Shown: positions 34,274 through 43,593 of the stretch, piece by piece
Layout of the letters: each line of letters opens with the position of its first letter
How positions within the stretch are numbered: the first letter of the stretch is position 1
Assembly: GCF_000218565.1 (NCBI RefSeq)
Contig: NC_015684.1
Coordinates: 1,240,001-1,304,000, forward strand
Reading direction: 5' to 3'
DNA from: Afipia carboxidovorans OM5
Lineage (GTDB): Bacteria > Pseudomonadota > Alphaproteobacteria > Rhizobiales > Xanthobacteraceae
DNA length: 64,000 bases
The notes under the pieces: generated by a model
The model's input: only the letters and a program-made list of their open reading frames with translations
What the model was told of the DNA's origin: nothing
The model's database searches: none
Made by a program: the position numbers and the translations under genes

Positions 34274-36997
34274 ATGATGGGAAATCACGCTCTATATCAG
34301 GACGGCGGCCTCGACGCGCCGGAGATCGCCGCTGCGATAGAACAGGCCATCAAGCCTCGCCAGCGAAGCCCGATCTATTGGCTGATTGTGAGCGGTGCCG
34401 TACTCGTTGCGGCGATCGTCCTCGGCACGGTCCTCGCCATCAACAATTTTCGCGAGAGAACGCTGCTGAGCAGCGAGCGCGAACTTGAAAACACCCTTCT
34501 TCTGCTGACCCGTCATTTCGATCAGCAATTGCGGGACTGGCAGGTCGCACAGGATGATGCGGTCGCGAGTGTTCGCGCTCTCGAAGCCAAGACCGTCAAG
34601 GACTATGTCCGCCTCATTTCGAGCGACGACTTCCACCGCAGGCTTTCAAACAAGGTTCGGGCCCTGCCGTATGTCGGCGCCGTCAATTTCTTCGATCCCG
34701 ACGGCAAGCTGGTCAATTCTTCGGAAATATGGCCGGTGCCGGATATCAATGTGTCCGACCGGTCGCATTTCAAAGCTTTGAAATATGGCGCGGCATCGCT
34801 CCAACTCGTCGTCAACCCTGTCCACAGCCGGGTGACGGGAACGTGGACGACGGTTTTTGCGCGCAAGCTCGTCAGTGCCAAGGGTGAGTTCGTCGGCATG
34901 GTGAGCCGGGGCATTGAGCCCTCGCGCTTCGAGGCTTTCTTTGCCTCGCTGGCGCTCGGCTCGGACGCTGCGATTTCCATGTTCCACGCAGACGGAACGA
35001 TGATCGCGCGCTATCCGCATGTCGACTCCATGATCGGCCGGAATTTCAGTAACGGCCCGCTGTTTCAGGGCGTACTGCGACATGCCAATTATGGTTCGCG
35101 GCTGATGGTGAGCCCCGTCACCGGCCAGAAGCAGGTCGGCTCTGTTCGCAAGCTCGAAGACTTTCCGATCGTCATCATCGCCACCAAGACCGTCGATGCT
35201 GCGTTGAAGGATTGGTACGAGCAGATCCGCATGCTGGTGTTGATCGCGTTTTCTGCGTCAATGGCGGTGGTGCTGATTGTCTGGTTCATCGTCCGCCGCC
35301 TGATGTCGCAGCATCAGGCCGCGCGGCAGCGGCTGATGCTGGAGAAGCAGCGCCTCGACACCGCGGTCAACAATCTCAAGCAGGGCTTGTTGCTGTTCGA
35401 CGCCAATCATCGGCTGGTGGTCGTGAACCGTCGCTATGCCGAGATATTCCATCTTCCGAGGCGGGATATCGCGCCCGGCTGCAGCCTGCGCGATATCATG
35501 GAGCTGCTGAGGCGGCGCGGCATGTTCAAGGGCGATATCGAGAGCTATTGCCTGAATGCGCTCAATCTCGCCTCCGACAGCGGCTCTCTCACCACCGAGA
35601 TTCCGGATGGGCGGATCATCCACACCAATTTTCAGGCGATCTCCGGCGGCGGCTGGGTTTCGACCTTCGAGGATATCACCGAGCGGCAGCGGACCGAGGA
35701 GCGGATCGCGCATATGGCCCGCTATGACGCGCTGACCGATCTGCCGAACCGCACTATGTTCCGCGATCACCTCGAGACGATGTTGAGACAGAGTGAACCT
35801 CTCGCGGTTCTGTCGATCGACGTCGATGAGTTCAAGCAGGTCAACGATACGCTCGGCCATTTCGTGGGCGACGAGCTGCTTGTCGCGATTGCAGGCCGGG
35901 TCAGCGATTGCATGGAGCCCGGCGATCTTGTCGCGCGGCTTGGCGGTGATGAATTTGCTATCGTGCGCCACGGCGTACGCGAGAGGGCGGACCTCATTCC
36001 GTTGATCGAGCGCGTCCACGCGGCGATCCGCTTGCCGTATAGCTGTGTCGGGCATCGCCTCAATGTCGATGCGAGCATCGGCGTTGCTGTCTCCCCCTGC
36101 GACGGTAGCGAACTCGAGGGCTTGTTGCGCAATGCTGATCTCGCGCTTTATGCCGCGAAGGGCAGTGGCCGGCGGACATATCGCTTCTTCGAGCCGGAGA
36201 TGCAAGTTCGTGCCCAGAAGCGCCACGATCTGGAAATGGAAATCCGCAGCGCGCTCGCGCGTCAGGAGTTCGAGGTTTATTACCAGCCGTTTGTCGACAT
36301 CAAAACGAAGACCGTTCTTGGCGCGGAAGCGCTGGTGCGCTGGCGTCATCCGGAGCGGGGGTTGATTTCGCCTGCCGACTTTATTCCGATCGCCGAGGAG
36401 ACTGGCCTGATCGACCAGCTCGGCTCATGGGTGTTGAAGACGGCCTGTCACGCCGCCGCAAACTGGCCGGAGCGTGTGCGCCTCGCGGTCAACGTCTCGC
36501 CGGTGCAGTTCAAGGGCCATACGCTTGCGCTCAATGTGGCCGCGGCACTTGGCTCCTCCGGCCTGCCGGCGAACCGTCTTGAGCTTGAGATCACCGAGGC
36601 TGTTCTGATCCGCGACGATGAGGAAGCGCTGGCCATCCTTCATGAGTTGCGCGGGCTCGGCGTGCGGATCGCGCTCGACGATTTTGGCACGGGTTATTCG
36701 TCGCTTCGCTATCTGCAGCTTTTCCCGTTCGACAAGATCAAGATCGACCGTTGCTTCATCAGCAACATCAACGAGCCGCATGGCGCGTCTCACATCGTCA
36801 AGGCGGTGGTCGATATCGCCGCTGCCCGCAACATGACGACGACTGCCGAAGGCGTCGAGACGGCCGCGCAACTCGATGCGCTGAGGAGGCTCGGTTGCGA
36901 TCAGATGCAGGGCTATCTGTTCAGCCCGCCGCAGACGGAAGAAGCGCTGGCGCACATCGTGGCGTCAGCCGAGCATTCCATTATCAAGCTGCACTGA
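34274..36997 (+). CDS. membrane GGDEF-EAL protein with Cache and PAS sensors
   Basis: 907 aa. TM1 (about 34-56), a periplasmic double-Cache-like sensor (about 60-315), TM2 (about 319-341), a PAS domain (about 365-470), a GGDEF domain with intact RLGGDEF (near 556), and an EAL domain with EALVRW (near 685), ITEAVLI and DDFGTGYSSL. Both active sites look complete, so the protein could make or degrade c-di-GMP in response to an extracellular ligand. Net activity cannot be judged from sequence. It is convergent with the amidotransferase gene, only 15 bp apart. Confidence 0.92.
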   Translation: MMGNHALYQDGGLDAPEIAAAIEQAIKPRQRSPIYWLIVSGAVLVAAIVLGTVLAINNFRERTLLSSERELENTLLLLTRHFDQQLRDWQVAQDDAVASVRALEAKTVKDYVRLISSDDFHRRLSNKVRALPYVGAVNFFDPDGKLVNSSEIWPVPDINVSDRSHFKALKYGAASLQLVVNPVHSRVTGTWTTVFARKLVSAKGEFVGMVSRGIEPSRFEAFFASLALGSDAAISMFHADGTMIARYPHVDSMIGRNFSNGPLFQGVLRHANYGSRLMVSPVTGQKQVGSVRKLEDFPIVIIATKTVDAALKDWYEQIRMLVLIAFSASMAVVLIVWFIVRRLMSQHQAARQRLMLEKQRLDTAVNNLKQGLLLFDANHRLVVVNRRYAEIFHLPRRDIAPGCSLRDIMELLRRRGMFKGDIESYCLNALNLASDSGSLTTEIPDGRIIHTNFQAISGGGWVSTFEDITERQRTEERIAHMARYDALTDLPNRTMFRDHLETMLRQSEPLAVLSIDVDEFKQVNDTLGHFVGDELLVAIAGRVSDCMEPGDLVARLGGDEFAIVRHGVRERADLIPLIERVHAAIRLPYSCVGHRLNVDASIGVAVSPCDGSELEGLLRNADLALYAAKGSGRRTYRFFEPEMQVRAQKRHDLEMEIRSALARQEFEVYYQPFVDIKTKTVLGAEALVRWRHPERGLISPADFIPIAEETGLIDQLGSWVLKTACHAAANWPERVRLAVNVSPVQFKGHTLALNVAAALGSSGLPANRLELEITEAVLIRDDEEALAILHELRGLGVRIALDDFGTGYSSLRYLQLFPFDKIKIDRCFISNINEPHGASHIVKAVVDIAAARNMTTTAEGVETAAQLDALRRLGCDQMQGYLFSPPQTEEALAHIVASAEHSIIKLH

Positions 36998-37012
36998 GCG
37001 GCAGGTTTCGTA

Positions 37013-37738
37013 TCAGGCGGTTGTGGTGGCGATCAAATCCATCAGGTTGGCGTTGAGCCGCTCTGCGCGAGCGTGAAAAGCGGGCAGGCGCTCCAGCAAC
37101 TCATGCGGGAGCCGGGCGGCGCCATCTTGGCCGAGCGCCTTCATCAGGCTCGCGTGATAGGCCGGGATCGTGCTCCAGTCCTCGACCGTGGTGGCTTCAA
37201 TCTCGCAATGATACTGAAAGCCATAAGCGTTACGGCCAACACGGATCGCCTGCACCGGGCAAGCCTCGTTGCCCGCAAGGACCACGGCGCCCGCAGGCGG
37301 CTCGCTGACGCCGGCGCCATGCCAGTGAAAGCTCTCCACCGGGTTTGTGAAACCTGCAAGGACGGGATCACGCAACCCCTCCGGCGTCAACATGATAGGT
37401 GCGAGCCCCACTTCAGGCCGTTGCATTTTTCCGACCGTGCCGCCAAGTGCGGAGGCGAGCAATTGATGGCCAAGGCAGATGCCGAGATACGGCTTTTCCG
37501 CCTCGCGGACCCAATGGCGGATCGCGGCCTTTTCTGAGACGAGCCAGGGAAACCGATCCTCCTGCCAGACGTCCTGCGGGCCGCCCATGACCACCATCAG
37601 ATCGAATGCGTCGAGCGGCGGAATACTCTCGCCCTCGTCGAGTTGTACCGTGGTGAGGTTGTGTCCGGCCTCGCGCCAGAATTTGCGGAAGATGCCGGGG
37701 GTCTCGATAGCAGCGTGCTGAAAGACGAGAATGCGCAT
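37013..37738 (-). CDS. class I glutamine amidotransferase-like protein
   Basis: 241 aa, triad type: nucleophilic Cys in GICLGHQLLA, catalytic His in FQYHCE, and Glu two residues on. VVMGGPQDV is the family's oxyanion region. It stands alone, without a synthetase domain, so it resembles the GMP-synthase-like stand-alone amidotransferases/gamma-glutamyl hydrolases. Target unknown. A 19-bp tandem repeat lies just upstream of the ATG. Confidence 0.8.
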   Translation of the reverse strand: MRILVFQHAAIETPGIFRKFWREAGHNLTTVQLDEGESIPPLDAFDLMVVMGGPQDVWQEDRFPWLVSEKAAIRHWVREAEKPYLGICLGHQLLASALGGTVGKMQRPEVGLAPIMLTPEGLRDPVLAGFTNPVESFHWHGAGVSEPPAGAVVLAGNEACPVQAIRVGRNAYGFQYHCEIEATTVEDWSTIPAYHASLMKALGQDGAARLPHELLERLPAFHARAERLNANLMDLIATTTA

Positions 37739-38112
37739 GGGCGTCCTTATAGAGAGGCATTGCCCTTATAGAGGGACATTGCACGCGCCGCTGCCGCAAT
37801 AATGGGCAGCGGTGCGCTGAAATTTTATCCGTTTGCACGCAAGCTTGCCTGATCTTCCACGTGCTGATCATCCGCCGATGAAGCGGCCTCAGCATCACAT
37901 TCGCTTGTGATGAAAAGATGCGGTGCTGTTATTGCCGTCAGCATGTCTGATCGTGGTATAGCGGTAACGAAAATCGCAGCCTCGCTTTGGATTTCCCAAA
38001 TCCAACCCTCCCAGCCGCGCCTTGTAGAGCCTTCGCCGAGCTCCGGCGCTGGCTGACCAAGCATGGACGGAGCGTTGCGGTTCGATTTGTTGAACAAAAA
38101 AAGGAGAAGAAA
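37739..38112. other. divergent promoter region between amidotransferase and cytochrome c
   Basis: 374 bases without a gene. It holds a near-perfect tandem repeat at 37745-37782 (two 19-bp units, 17 of 19 identical, beginning CCTTATAGAG) and the cytochrome ribosome site AAGGAG at 38101-38106. The open frame reading into the cytochrome gene from 37987 is not credible as coding. Confidence 0.5.
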
Positions 38113-38502
38113 ATGCGTTGGATGATTGCAGCCGCCACCCTCGTTGCCCTTGTCGGCACGGCCCATGCCGAAGGCGACGTTACCAAGGGCGAGCAGGCAT
38201 TCAAGGTGTGCATGGCCTGTCACGCGGTCGGCCCCGGCGCCAAGAACAAGGTCGGTCCTGAGCTCAACGGCATCGTCGGGCGTAAGTGGGCCGCAGTCGA
38301 AGGTTATAATTACTCAGCCGATCTGACGGCAGGTAAGAACAGCAAGGTTTGGGACGAGGCGACGCTCGACGACTACATCACCAATCCGAAGCACCTTGCG
38401 CCGCGCGGCAAGATGGCGTTTCCCGGCATCTCGCAGGCCGGCAAGCGTGCGGACGTGATTGCCTATCTCAAGCAATTCGACGCGAGCGGCAACAAGAAGT
38501 AA
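38113..38502 (+). CDS. cytochrome c2-type class I c-type cytochrome
   Basis: 129 aa periplasmic electron carrier. The signal peptide ends GTAHA; the haem site CMACH is at residues 33-37, with the class I distal methionine in GKMAFPG. The haem-edge LNGIVGRKWA and C-terminal ADVIAYLKQF are c2-like. It probably shuttles electrons from the bc1 complex to a terminal oxidase or reaction centre. A strong ribosome site and a terminator frame it as one transcription unit. Confidence 0.9.
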   Translation: MRWMIAAATLVALVGTAHAEGDVTKGEQAFKVCMACHAVGPGAKNKVGPELNGIVGRKWAAVEGYNYSADLTAGKNSKVWDEATLDDYITNPKHLAPRGKMAFPGISQAGKRADVIAYLKQFDASGNKK

Positions 38503-38554
38503 TGCCCGCATGAAGAGAAGGCGGACTTCGCTTTCGCTTTCCGTGATGTGATCA

Positions 38555-38585
38555 AAACCGGCGCCGTTGGCGCCGGTTTGTTTTT
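38555..38585 (+). terminator. Rho-independent terminator of the cytochrome c gene
   Basis: An 11-bp perfect stem AAACCGGCGCC/GGCGCCGGTTT with 3-nt loop, then GTTTTTG. Reverse complement also leaves TTTTGAT, so it may serve the convergent TetR gene as well. Confidence 0.85.
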
Positions 38586-38641
38586 GCGCGTGATGCGCAG
38601 CGATAGGGGGCTCGTCACCGGGGCAGGGACGTGAAGTTTGT

Positions 38642-39328
38642 TTAAGATGCCGCTGTCAAGGCATTCTTCTGGGTCTTTTCTTTTTCACTGGGCCGATGCA
38701 CCGGCTCGAGCATGCAGTACATGGAGATCACATCAACGATGTGATCTAGCCATTTGCTTTTTACCCTAGTAGCACCAAAATTGCGATTCAGCGCAATCTC
38801 GAGCGTGTATTGGTTTGAAAGGACATGATAGCACATCGACGCAAGTGTCAGATACACGTCGGTCGGATCCAGGCCGGGTCTGAAAACTCCTTCCCGTTGC
38901 CCTTTTTCCAAAACGAGACCCACCGTATCGATGAGAGGGTAGTACATCTCCCTCGTACGATGTGACTTTCGGATGTATTTGGCGCGATGCTTATTCTCTT
39001 CGTTGAGAAGGAGAATGGTGTTGGGATTGCTTTCGAACGCATGGAAAGTATGTCGGATCAGTTGCTCCAGCGCACGGAGAGGATCACTCGCCCTGATAGA
39101 AAGGTCTCTTTGATTATCGCGTAATGTTTGATACATGCGTTCGAGAACGGCGATGAAAAGGCCCTCTTTGGACTTGAAGTAATAATAGAGCATGTTCTTG
39201 CTGAGCTTGCATCGTGCCGCGATGCGGTCGGTCCGAGCACCGCCAAAACCAAAACGAGCAAACTCATCGGTTGCATATTTCAAGATTTTTTCTCGAGTCC
39301 GGACAGGGTCGGCGCTACGGCGTGCCAA
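38642..39328 (-). CDS. TetR-family transcriptional regulator
   Basis: 228 aa. N-terminal TetR HTH with FARFGFGGARTDRIAARCKLSKNMLYYYFKSKEGL (landmarks TDRIAARC and NMLYYYFKSKEGLF), then a ligand domain of about 160 residues and a Lys-rich tail ending KNALTAAS. The ligand is unknown. Divergent from the outer-membrane protein gene across about 1.07 kb with operator-like sites, so it may control that gene. Confidence 0.87.
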   Translation of the reverse strand: MARRSADPVRTREKILKYATDEFARFGFGGARTDRIAARCKLSKNMLYYYFKSKEGLFIAVLERMYQTLRDNQRDLSIRASDPLRALEQLIRHTFHAFESNPNTILLLNEENKHRAKYIRKSHRTREMYYPLIDTVGLVLEKGQREGVFRPGLDPTDVYLTLASMCYHVLSNQYTLEIALNRNFGATRVKSKWLDHIVDVISMYCMLEPVHRPSEKEKTQKNALTAAS

Positions 39329-40026
39329 GGTTCGTCTCCAGTAAGTTCTTCGAATACGCAGGAGTTCGGAAAAATATCCTGCGACAATGCCGGATGGTGG
39401 ATGTGGCCGGCCAAGCCGACAGCGGCGGCGTTACCGCTCACAAGCGCTCTTCTAGTGCAGGCAGAAAGCTAATAATAATAGCATGCGAGGTTCCGCTCCG
39501 GAAGACGCGGGTTCGTTGGAGATAATGAGGCGCAGCTTCACGGAAGAAGTGTATTTCGATTGTGAATCTATAATTGGGTGTTTGGGTATTTGGGTATTAG
39601 TCTAAGTTGTTAGTAAGCCTCATTGACATACGGTTACTACGCCACCCGTGACCCACGAATTGTCGCCAGGAATTCTCGCGATCTGCCGACGTGACACAAC
39701 TTTCAATAATCGATCCTTTGTCGCTCCTCGGTTTAACTCTCAATCGCCGACCGGGTGCCATCACTGAGAACCTTGTTGTCGTCCATAGTGGCTGTGAAGG
39801 CCGGACAATGATCGGTAGCGGAGATGAAGTCGTCCGTCGTAGTTGAGCAATCGCTCTGTTAGGATGGTTTATTGTCTAGCCGATGAGCGACTTTCTTTGT
39901 CCTCTGCTTGTGTAGCCGAATGGCGTTGAAGATTCTGCCTCTCCGATTCTCTCCTGGCTGATCGACACGTCGTCTCGGTATTTAATTACTTATTTTTTTG
40001 TTCTTTTCCGTGTCATGACAATCACA

Positions 40027-40042
40027 CTGACAAAATAGTCAA
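40027..40042. promoter_or_regulatory. TTGACTGAATAGTCAA-like operator, imperfect copy
   Basis: CTGACAAAATAGTCAA matches the perfect palindrome at 40190-40207 in 13 of 16 positions. Confidence 0.45.
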
Positions 40043-40121
40043 CACAGATTAGTTGGTTTAGCGACTCTACCAATCCATCTACAGATTGATTGGTTTGAAG
40101 CGTAAGCTGCGAAAATACCTA

Positions 40122-40136
40122 TATTTTCTGAAAATA
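40122..40136. promoter_or_regulatory. 15-bp inverted repeat
   Basis: TATTTTC-T-GAAAATA is perfect apart from its central base. It is one of several dyads in the AT-rich region before the outer-membrane protein gene. Confidence 0.4.
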
Positions 40137-40189
40137 AGACGGCGATCTTCAAGCTGATATTTTCGTCAGTAATGCAGTTGATTGGTCTA

Positions 40190-40207
40190 GTTGACTGAAT
40201 AGTCAAC
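40190..40207. promoter_or_regulatory. perfect 18-bp operator-like palindrome
   Basis: GTTGACT-GAAT-AGTCAAC lies 194 bp upstream of the outer-membrane protein ATG. Size and symmetry fit a TetR-type homodimer, and a TetR gene faces away at 39328. Confidence 0.5.
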
Positions 40208-40401
40208 GATATCTAGCGTTTCCCTGTTCGTAACTAACGGATGACGCAGGGCGCGCGCAATCCGAGAGGGCGCGAATGTGGCCGAGAGTTCACGAAGGCG
40301 TCCGGAAGGCAATCGTAACTGGGAGCCACGGGACTTCGTGAGTGGGCTGACGATCAACCATCAAGCCCGGATGCGATTCCGGGTCTCATCAGGGGGGACA
40401 A

Positions 40402-41388
40402 ATGACATTAGGAAGTAAAGTTAGTGCAGCATTGTTCATATCAACAATATGCCTCGGCTCTGCGTTCGCAGCCGACATGCCTGCCAAGGTTAAGCCGGTT
40501 GTCACGGTGCCGGAAAATCCATTCTTTCTCGTCAACGATAACCGCCTGAGCTACTCGTACATCTTCAATGGTACGGCTCCAGGCGTCACGGGCAAGACGG
40601 CGAAGCAGGTTTACAATTTCACCCACTTCGACGTCTGGGCTTATGGCACGAACTTCTTCTCGATTTCGGTGAACAAGTCCGACCATAACGACCCGGCCGT
40701 TGGTGGCACTGCCGGCTCAACAGAGTTCTATGGCATCTTGCGCAGCACCTTTGGTTTCAATCAGATTTTCGACACCAAGGCATTTTCGGTCGGCCCGTTG
40801 CGTAACGTGTCGTTCGTCATTGGTGGTGATGCCAACACTCATAACAATGCCGTTCATCCCGCGAAGCGCCTCGGCCTTGCCGGTCTGCAATTCCAGTTCG
40901 GCCTGCCGTACAAGGGCTTCCTGAACATCTCACCGATGGTTGCCAAGGAGCTCAACCACAACGCCTTCCTGTCGTGCGCGACACTCGGTGCGCCGCCGTG
41001 TCTCGTCGATGGCAACACCCGATACAAGACGTCATGGGCGTTGGAGATCAACTACTACATGGATCTCGGCTTCCTGCCGGATTATCTGCCGATCTCCATC
41101 AGCGGTCGTGCGGGCTTCTACGGTCCGAAGGGCAACCAGAACAGCCCGCTTAATACCGGTGTTGCGACTGTCACTGAAATCAACACCGAGCCGGTTCGTC
41201 TGACGCTCGATGCCAGTAAGATGATCTGGGGTCCGAAGTACTCGCACTTCACCGACGTCTGGGTGGCTTACCGCTACTGGCAGAACAAGTTCGGTATCGA
41301 TCATGCGCGGAGCCCAACCTGCACGGGCTTGCGTGCTGGCTCCTGCACCGAGGAGAGCCTCCACGCCGGCATCACGGTCAAGTTCTAA
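40402..41388 (+). CDS. outer-membrane beta-barrel protein, possible Tsx-like channel
   Basis: 328 aa. A signal peptide ending SAFAAD is followed by alternating aromatic strands and a C-terminal aromatic residue (ITVKF) typical of barrel proteins. FDVWAYGTNFFSISVNKSD resembles the GDFF...D segment of Tsx nucleoside channels, so uptake of a small solute is plausible, but I rate this only as a resemblance. Two Cys pairs occur in loops. It is a single gene between an operator-rich region and an unusually strong terminator, so expression is likely high and regulated. Confidence 0.6.
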   Translation: MTLGSKVSAALFISTICLGSAFAADMPAKVKPVVTVPENPFFLVNDNRLSYSYIFNGTAPGVTGKTAKQVYNFTHFDVWAYGTNFFSISVNKSDHNDPAVGGTAGSTEFYGILRSTFGFNQIFDTKAFSVGPLRNVSFVIGGDANTHNNAVHPAKRLGLAGLQFQFGLPYKGFLNISPMVAKELNHNAFLSCATLGAPPCLVDGNTRYKTSWALEINYYMDLGFLPDYLPISISGRAGFYGPKGNQNSPLNTGVATVTEINTEPVRLTLDASKMIWGPKYSHFTDVWVAYRYWQNKFGIDHARSPTCTGLRAGSCTEESLHAGITVKF

Positions 41389-41410
41389 GACTGTCGATCT
41401 GACTTAAGTC

Positions 41411-41452
41411 TCCACCCGGAGCGGATAGGTCCGCTCCGGGTGGATTTTTTTT
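41411..41452 (+). terminator. very strong Rho-independent terminator
   Basis: A perfect 15-bp stem (TCCACCCGGAGCGGA and its complement) with a 4-nt loop is followed by eight Ts. It ends the outer-membrane protein transcript. Confidence 0.93.
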
Positions 41453-41490
41453 GGGGAGAAGGATGCGCGGCCTGTAAAGCTGTTGCGCGG

Positions 41491-42342
41491 TCAGGCGGCG
41501 TGGCTGCGGGTTGCGGCCTGATAGAGCGCCCGCGCTCCGGCATCGAGCATGAAGCCAAGAATGCCGATCATCAGCACCGTTGCCATCAGTTCGGAATAGG
41601 CAAGGCGGTCGCGGGTATCGAGGATGAAGTAGCCAAGCCCGGCCGAGACGCCGAGCATTTCGCACGGCACCAGTACGATCCAGACAATGCCGATGGCCAA
41701 CCGCAGGCCGGTCAGTACATGGCCGAGCACGCCCGGGAGAATGACGTGCCACAGCGTTTCCCAGCGGGTGGCCGCGAGGCTATCCGCAAGGCTGAGCCAG
41801 CTCGGCTGCAGGCGGCGCACGCCTTCAGCAGTGTTGAGCAGGATCGGCCACACCGCGGCGAAGGCCAGCATGAAATAGATTGGATTGTCGCCCACGCCGA
41901 ACACCATCACCGCGATCGGCATCCACGACAGCGGCGAGATCATGCGTAGAAACTGAAACGCCGGCGAGGTCGCGATGTTGAGGCGGGCATAGCTGCCGAC
42001 CGCGAGGCCGAGCGGCACGCCGATCAGCAGGGCGAAGCCAAGGCCGACCAGCACGCGGCGAAGGCTGACCATAATGTGCACCGGCAGATCGGGGCCAGCC
42101 AGCATTGCTGCGAGCTTCGGGATCGCTGTGGTCGGTGAGAACTGGCGGATGAAGCCTTCCGATGATGCGAGCACATCCGTGCCGAGCCACCACAGCAGAA
42201 GCAGCGTGATGAGGCCGCCGATGCCGAGCAGGCCGCCCATCAGCCCGGGCAGCGTCAATGGCAGCTTGCCGCCACGCCACGCTCCGACGGGTTGCGAAGA
42301 CGTGGACACGCCCAGGCTGTCGCTCGACCAGCTTGCACTCAT
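41491..42342 (-). CDS. NitT/TauT-type ABC transporter permease
   Basis: 283 aa inner-membrane protein with about six segments. The EAA loop is recognisable as DSLAATRWETLWHVILPGVLGHVLTGLR, the coupling helix to the ATPase. It belongs to the SsuC/TauC/NrtB family for sulfonates, taurine or nitrate; the substrate is not readable. It is last in the minus-strand operon, and its ATG overlaps the binding-protein stop (ATGA). Confidence 0.85.
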   Translation of the reverse strand: MSASWSSDSLGVSTSSQPVGAWRGGKLPLTLPGLMGGLLGIGGLITLLLLWWLGTDVLASSEGFIRQFSPTTAIPKLAAMLAGPDLPVHIMVSLRRVLVGLGFALLIGVPLGLAVGSYARLNIATSPAFQFLRMISPLSWMPIAVMVFGVGDNPIYFMLAFAAVWPILLNTAEGVRRLQPSWLSLADSLAATRWETLWHVILPGVLGHVLTGLRLAIGIVWIVLVPCEMLGVSAGLGYFILDTRDRLAYSELMATVLMIGILGFMLDAGARALYQAATRSHAA

Positions 42343-43541
42343 GCTTCGACGACCTCGGTTCGGGTAAAGGATTCGGGCAGGCCGAACGCGGCCATGCCAC
42401 CTGCGGCGATCACTGCCTTTTTGACGAAGGTGTCGTCGACGAGCTCGCGGCCGGCCGCACCCGGATCGATCTTGTCGAGGAAGTCGCGCTCACCTTCGAC
42501 GAGCGTGGTCCGCAGCCGGCGGATCAGCTCCTCGGTGTAGCTCGGATACGGATAAGGCTGGAAATCAATCCGGCGCTCGCGCCAGTCGGCGTGCCGGATC
42601 GCGCCGGCCTTGATGTAGACGGCATCGTCACTTTCCGGCGGCGCCAGCACCTTGCTGAGGACCTGCACGCTGTGCGGCGTGTACTGGTTCGGATTGTCCT
42701 TGGAGAGCAGGGCAGCCGTCTCGGCGCGGTTCTCGCGTGTCCAAAGCTGCGCCTTCACCATGGCGTTGACCGCACGCTGTACCCACTCCGGGCGCTGCTG
42801 AATATCGCGCTCATGCATGAACACGAGGCAGCAGGCGTGGTCCTTCCAGACGTCGCCGGTAAAGCGCAGGATTTTCCCGACGCCGAGCACTTCGCTTGCG
42901 GCGTTGAACGGCTCGGCGACGATGTAGCCGGAGATCTGCTTCGAGGCGAGCGCGGGCACCATGTCGGCCGGTGCCATGACGATGAGGTTGACCTCGTTCG
43001 CGGCAGGCGTGCCGGTCTTTTTCGACACCGGCGTCAGCCCGTTCTCACGAAGCAGGATCTGCAGCACGACATTGTGGATCGAATACCAGAACGGAATGGC
43101 GACTGTGGTGCCGCCAAGCTCTTTTACGCTGTTGATGTGCGGCAGAACGCTGAGGCCGGAGCCGCTGGTGTGATTCCACGCAACCACCTTGGCCGGCGCC
43201 TTGCTGCCGAAGCGCGCCCACACCGTCATCGGGGAGAGCAGATGAACCGCATTGACCTGACCGGAAATGAAAGCTTCCAACACCTGCGCCCAGCTCCGCA
43301 GGCGCACAGGCTTCTCGGCCTTGATGCCGGCTTCTTCGAAAAAGCCCTTGCCGTGCGCCACCAGAAGCGGCGTCGCATCGGTGATCGGCAGATAACCGAT
43401 GCGCAGCGGTGCGTCGGGCTCCTGTGCCCGCGCCTCGTAGGCCTTCAGGAGCGGCAAGGCACCGCCTGCCGTGAGGAGCGCCGAGAGGCGCAGCATCTGA
43501 CGGCGCGAGACATCATAGCGGGAAAATTCATCGATCGACAT
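42339..43541 (-). CDS. NitT/TauT-type ABC transporter substrate-binding protein
   Basis: 400 aa periplasmic protein. The N-terminus holds a Tat-like SRRQML before a hydrophobic stretch that ends ARAQ, so export may be via Tat. The mature part shows LRIGYLPITDATPLLVAHGKGFF (NrtA/SsuA-like) and IPFWYSIHNVVL. CmpA/NrtA-like binding proteins take anions such as nitrate, bicarbonate or sulfonates. The frame stays open into the ATPase gene upstream; ATG 43541 is chosen for the signal peptide. It lies 52 bp after the ATPase. Confidence 0.85.
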   Translation of the reverse strand: MSIDEFSRYDVSRRQMLRLSALLTAGGALPLLKAYEARAQEPDAPLRIGYLPITDATPLLVAHGKGFFEEAGIKAEKPVRLRSWAQVLEAFISGQVNAVHLLSPMTVWARFGSKAPAKVVAWNHTSGSGLSVLPHINSVKELGGTTVAIPFWYSIHNVVLQILLRENGLTPVSKKTGTPAANEVNLIVMAPADMVPALASKQISGYIVAEPFNAASEVLGVGKILRFTGDVWKDHACCLVFMHERDIQQRPEWVQRAVNAMVKAQLWTRENRAETAALLSKDNPNQYTPHSVQVLSKVLAPPESDDAVYIKAGAIRHADWRERRIDFQPYPYPSYTEELIRRLRTTLVEGERDFLDKIDPGAAGRELVDDTFVKKAVIAAGGMAAFGLPESFTRTEVVEA

Positions 43542-43593
43542 AATTAGGTCCTTTAAGTCGTCATCTTGTCGCGCGGTGTTCCCGCGGGACGGT

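Larger units (their letters stand above)
39329..40401. other. AT-rich gene-free regulatory region
   Basis: 1073 bases with no credible gene and visibly more A/T than its surroundings, notably 39.98-40.21 kb. It holds a triple 8-bp tandem repeat at 39574-39597 (TTGGGTGT, TTGGGTAT, TTGGGTAT), operator-like palindromes and three degenerate copies of a CAGATTRGTTGGTTT-type motif (40045-40060, 40082-40097, 40173-40190), all upstream of the outer-membrane protein. I see no transposon remnant. Confidence 0.6.

Noticed and set aside
37987..38112. Upstream extension of cytochrome c
   Set aside because: The signal peptide and AAGGAG ribosome site fix the start at 38113.
39329..40401. Insertion-sequence remnant
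   Set aside because: No transposase fragments, terminal inverted repeats or target duplications are visible.
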